Assembly (NCBI GenBank): GCA_017463485.1
Contig: JAFTPD010000002.1
Location: forward strand, 129,229-193,228
Source of the DNA: Clostridia bacterium
GTDB lineage: Bacteria; Bacillota; Clostridia; Oscillospirales; CAG-272
Direction: 5' to 3'
DNA length: 64,000 nucleotides
The position numbers and the translations under genes are program-made. The notes beneath the pieces were generated by a model, which was not told where the DNA came from, ran no database searches, and worked only from the letters and a program-made list of their open reading frames with translations. Of this stretch, positions 62,265-64,000 are shown piece by piece (position 1 is the first letter of the stretch; each line of letters opens with the position of its first letter).

Positions 62265-62311
62265 GGTTGTGGTAAAACTGTAAGGAAAAAGTTTGAAAGG
62301 ACGGTAAGGTC

Positions 62312-63214
62312 ATGGCGGCAAAGAAACGCAGAAGAAGGAATAAGTCATTAAAATTGATCATTACGGTGGTCGTTGTTTTAGCGGCAATAATCGCGGGAGC
62401 ATTCGGCATAAATGAGATACAAAAGACGAGCGTTCAGTCCGGCTCCACGGTCGAGGATGGGGAAGCAATGATACATTTTATCGACGTGGGACAGGGGGAT
62501 GCTATCCTTATCACCATGTCGGAGGGCAACGTTCTTATTGATGCGGGAACAAATTCATCCGAGGATGAGCTGAAGGCATACCTTGACAATCTCAAGATCA
62601 CGGAGATCGAATATGCGGTATTTACACATCCTCACGAGGACCACATTGGCGGAGCTGATATGGTGCTTGAAAATTATGACGTAAATAATATTCTTATCCC
62701 CGATTACACGTATACGAGTGCAACGTATAACCGTATGATCGACTGTATTGAAAAGGAAGATGCAAAGCTGCATCTCGCAAAGCCTGATATGTCGTTCAAG
62801 GTGGATGACATGGAATTCTTCGTACTTGCGCCTATCAGCCAGACTCCGAAGGAAACCAACAATTCAAGCGTAGTTATCAAAGCGGCATACGGCTCGACCA
62901 CCTTCATGTTTACAGGTGATGCAGAAACGGCATCCGAGGAGGAGATAATCGCGCGTTACACCAAGGAATCGCTGAAGTGCGATCTTTTGAAGGTAGGGCA
63001 TCACGGCTCGGATACATCAACGTCCGACGAATTCCTTGCCTTGGTCGCACCCAAGTATGCTGTTATGCAGGTAGGAGCGGGCAATTCCTACGATCATCCT
63101 TGCCAATCAACTCTTTTGAAGCTTGAAAAGGCAGGTGTAGAATACTACCGCACCGATTTACACGGCGACGTTGTATTCGTAACCGACGGCAAAACTCTTA
63201 CTAAAAAGGATTAA
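62312..63214 (+). CDS. Extracellular ComEC/Rec2-like metallo-beta-lactamase-fold hydrolase
   Basis: 300 residues. A basic N-terminus and one membrane segment (about 13-34) place the domain outside. Metal-binding motifs: HPHEDH (HxHxDH, near 107), TGDAE (near 205) and KVGHHGSD (near 230). FIDVGQGDA near 55 marks the ComEC/Rec2 hydrolase branch. These free-standing domains may degrade DNA or other phosphodiesters; full ComEC channel segments are absent. Own promoter and terminator. Confidence 0.9.
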   Translation: MAAKKRRRRNKSLKLIITVVVVLAAIIAGAFGINEIQKTSVQSGSTVEDGEAMIHFIDVGQGDAILITMSEGNVLIDAGTNSSEDELKAYLDNLKITEIEYAVFTHPHEDHIGGADMVLENYDVNNILIPDYTYTSATYNRMIDCIEKEDAKLHLAKPDMSFKVDDMEFFVLAPISQTPKETNNSSVVIKAAYGSTTFMFTGDAETASEEEIIARYTKESLKCDLLKVGHHGSDTSTSDEFLALVAPKYAVMQVGAGNSYDHPCQSTLLKLEKAGVEYYRTDLHGDVVFVTDGKTLTKKD

Positions 63215-63228
63215 CCTAAACAAAATCG

Positions 63229-63265
63229 ATCCGTCGTTCCCATCAGGGGAGCGGCGGATTTTTTG
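63229..63265 (+). terminator. Terminator of the ComEC-like gene
   Basis: 13-bp stem 63229-63241 with 63247-63259 containing G-U pairs, then TTTTTT. Confidence 0.78.
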
Positions 63266-63266
63266 T

Positions 63267-63296
63267 TCTATTTTTTGCATCGATTCCGTATACTGT
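63267..63296 (+). promoter_or_regulatory. Possible sigma-E-type promoter of the spoIIIA operon
   Basis: TATACTGT (63289-63296) resembles the sigma-E -10 CATACANT in six of eight positions, and a TCTATTTT segment about 15 bases upstream could be the -35. spoIIIA operons are sigma-E controlled in Bacillus. No good sigma-A -35 is present. Confidence 0.35.
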
Positions 63297-63325
63297 ATCA
63301 ATCGGTGAATGGGAGGAGGAAAGTG

Positions 63326-64000
63326 ATGCGCGGCTTTTGTTACGGCAACAGCAACAAGGAAAAAAACTCTCTTGCCGAAGTGGCTGATACGCAGGTGTCA
63401 TTGAGATCAAACGCTCGCTTTTCTGATTCTGTGGCGAGCATACTTCCGCCACGTTTGACCGAGAAAATACTTATTGGCGTCGATAATATCGAGGAAATAC
63501 GCCTGCGTGCGGACAGGTACGCATCTATTACTGCCGGTGGGGAGAACATCACGGTTTTTGTCACTTTCACACGCGAGGAGCTGCTTGATCTGCTCGTGAA
63601 AATGTGCAAAGGGTCGATTTACAGCTTTGTTGACGATATAAACAACGGTTTCGTTACGCTTGACGGCGGAGTGCGAGTCGGAGTCTGCGGAAATGCAGCT
63701 ATCGAGGGTAAAAGGATCATTGGTGTCAGCGAGGTGACCTCACTATCCATACGAATCCCTCACAAAACTCCCGCAGTGGGTGCTGAGCTTTGCGAGCTTG
63801 TCTTAAAGAGCTCAGGCTGCGGCGGTGTGTTGGTATTTTCGCCGCCCGGAGTTGGCAAAACAACGCTTTTGCGTGGAATGGCAAGGCTTTTGTCTGGAGC
63901 GCAGTACGGAAAAAGAGTTGCAGTAGTAGACCCTCGACGCGAGCTTGCATTTGAGCTTTCGGGTAAGGAATTGCTGCTTGATATCCTGTCGGGATATCCG
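63326..64000 (+). CDS. spoIIIAA: Stage III sporulation protein AA, 3' end cut by window
   Basis: 225 codons are visible from the ATG at 63326, which follows GGGAGGAGGAAAG; the gene runs off the window. Family features: EEIRLRADRYASI near 53, GSIYSFVDDINNGFVTLDGG then RVGVCG near 95-120, and Walker A PPGVGKTT near 178, followed by VDPRRELAFE. SpoIIIAA is the ATPase of the SpoIIIA-SpoIIQ channel between mother cell and forespore. It is normally first of eight genes. Its presence is strong evidence for an endospore-forming lineage. Confidence 0.93.
   Translation, partial: MRGFCYGNSNKEKNSLAEVADTQVSLRSNARFSDSVASILPPRLTEKILIGVDNIEEIRLRADRYASITAGGENITVFVTFTREELLDLLVKMCKGSIYSFVDDINNGFVTLDGGVRVGVCGNAAIEGKRIIGVSEVTSLSIRIPHKTPAVGAELCELVLKSSGCGGVLVFSPPGVGKTTLLRGMARLLSGAQYGKRVAVVDPRRELAFELSGKELLLDILSGYP

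Noticed and set aside
1-64000. CRISPR arrays, tRNA/rRNA genes, transposases or prophage modules
   Set aside because: None could be recognised on either strand by inspection; the only short direct repeat array is the 125-bp element, which lacks spacers.

Overview
The window looks like chromosome of a spore-forming member of the Clostridia (Bacillota), probably an uncultured gut or anaerobic lineage. The evidence is direct: a spoIIIAA gene at the right edge, WhiA, a PdaA-type spore-cortex deacetylase, a free-standing AlaX editing protein, HPr-like, DUF951 and DUF4364 proteins, AGGAGG-type ribosome binding sites and clean sigma-A promoters with 17-base spacers. No tRNA, rRNA, CRISPR array, prophage or insertion-sequence transposase was seen. 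Gene density is high and most transcription units can be drawn from promoter to hairpin terminator.

Layout. 1-2.5 kb: end of a lipase-like DUF2974 gene, holA, and an HPr-like protein lacking the phosphorylatable histidine. 2.6-5.7 kb: an archaeal/eukaryal-type prolyl-tRNA synthetase, a SEDS (FtsW/RodA) glycosyltransferase and a convergent membrane protein. 6-9.2 kb: nagA and a membrane-bound nucleotide-sugar dehydratase/epimerase. 9.2-13 kb: nrdR, a CPBP protease, an M29 aminopeptidase and small proteins. 13-15.7 kb: argGH on the minus strand. 15.9-17.5 kb: two polysaccharide deacetylases. 17.7-19.9 kb: an unrecognised 726-residue protein with a faint PP2C-like core. 19.9-26.7 kb: a five-gene minus-strand operon (DUF951, YfhO-like, ruvA, ruvB, NAD(P)H-hydrate repair). 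26.9-29 kb: an S1-domain protein and rplM-rpsI.

29.2-40.5 kb is one giant minus-strand gene for a secreted 3760-residue protein: three duplicated Pmp-like beta-helix modules, a phospholipase-D-like domain and five LamG-like modules. Immediately behind it (40.6-40.95 kb) lies a 125-bp structured direct repeat in nearly three copies, forming the leader of a NimA-like flavoprotein gene. 41.7-47 kb: a solute-binding lipoprotein and an aconitase/isocitrate dehydrogenase operon that would lead citrate to 2-oxoglutarate. 47.1-51.2 kb: a SecB-like protein with a possible -1 frameshift tail, mscL, a membrane protein, hom and DUF4364. 51.2-57.2 kb: AEC transporter, family-4 uracil-DNA glycosylase, a HAD phosphatase, murB, whiA, an Mrp ATPase and a SanA-like protein. 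57.2-64 kb: AlaX, a CHAP/SH3 secreted hydrolase with a Cys-containing C-terminal anchor, secG, a D,D-carboxypeptidase, an amidase-domain protein, a ComEC-like metallo-hydrolase and the start of spoIIIAA.

Cell-envelope construction and remodelling is the recurring theme (SEDS, NagA, deacetylases, MurB, carboxypeptidase, CHAP protein, giant surface protein), beside amino-acid synthesis (arg, hom, icd/acn) and genome maintenance (holA, ruvAB, UDG). The items most worth a second look are the structured 125-bp repeat, the giant beta-helix/PLD/LamG protein, the SecB-like frameshift candidate, the 726-residue unknown, the His-less HPr and the recurrent TGTGG extension of the -10 promoter element.
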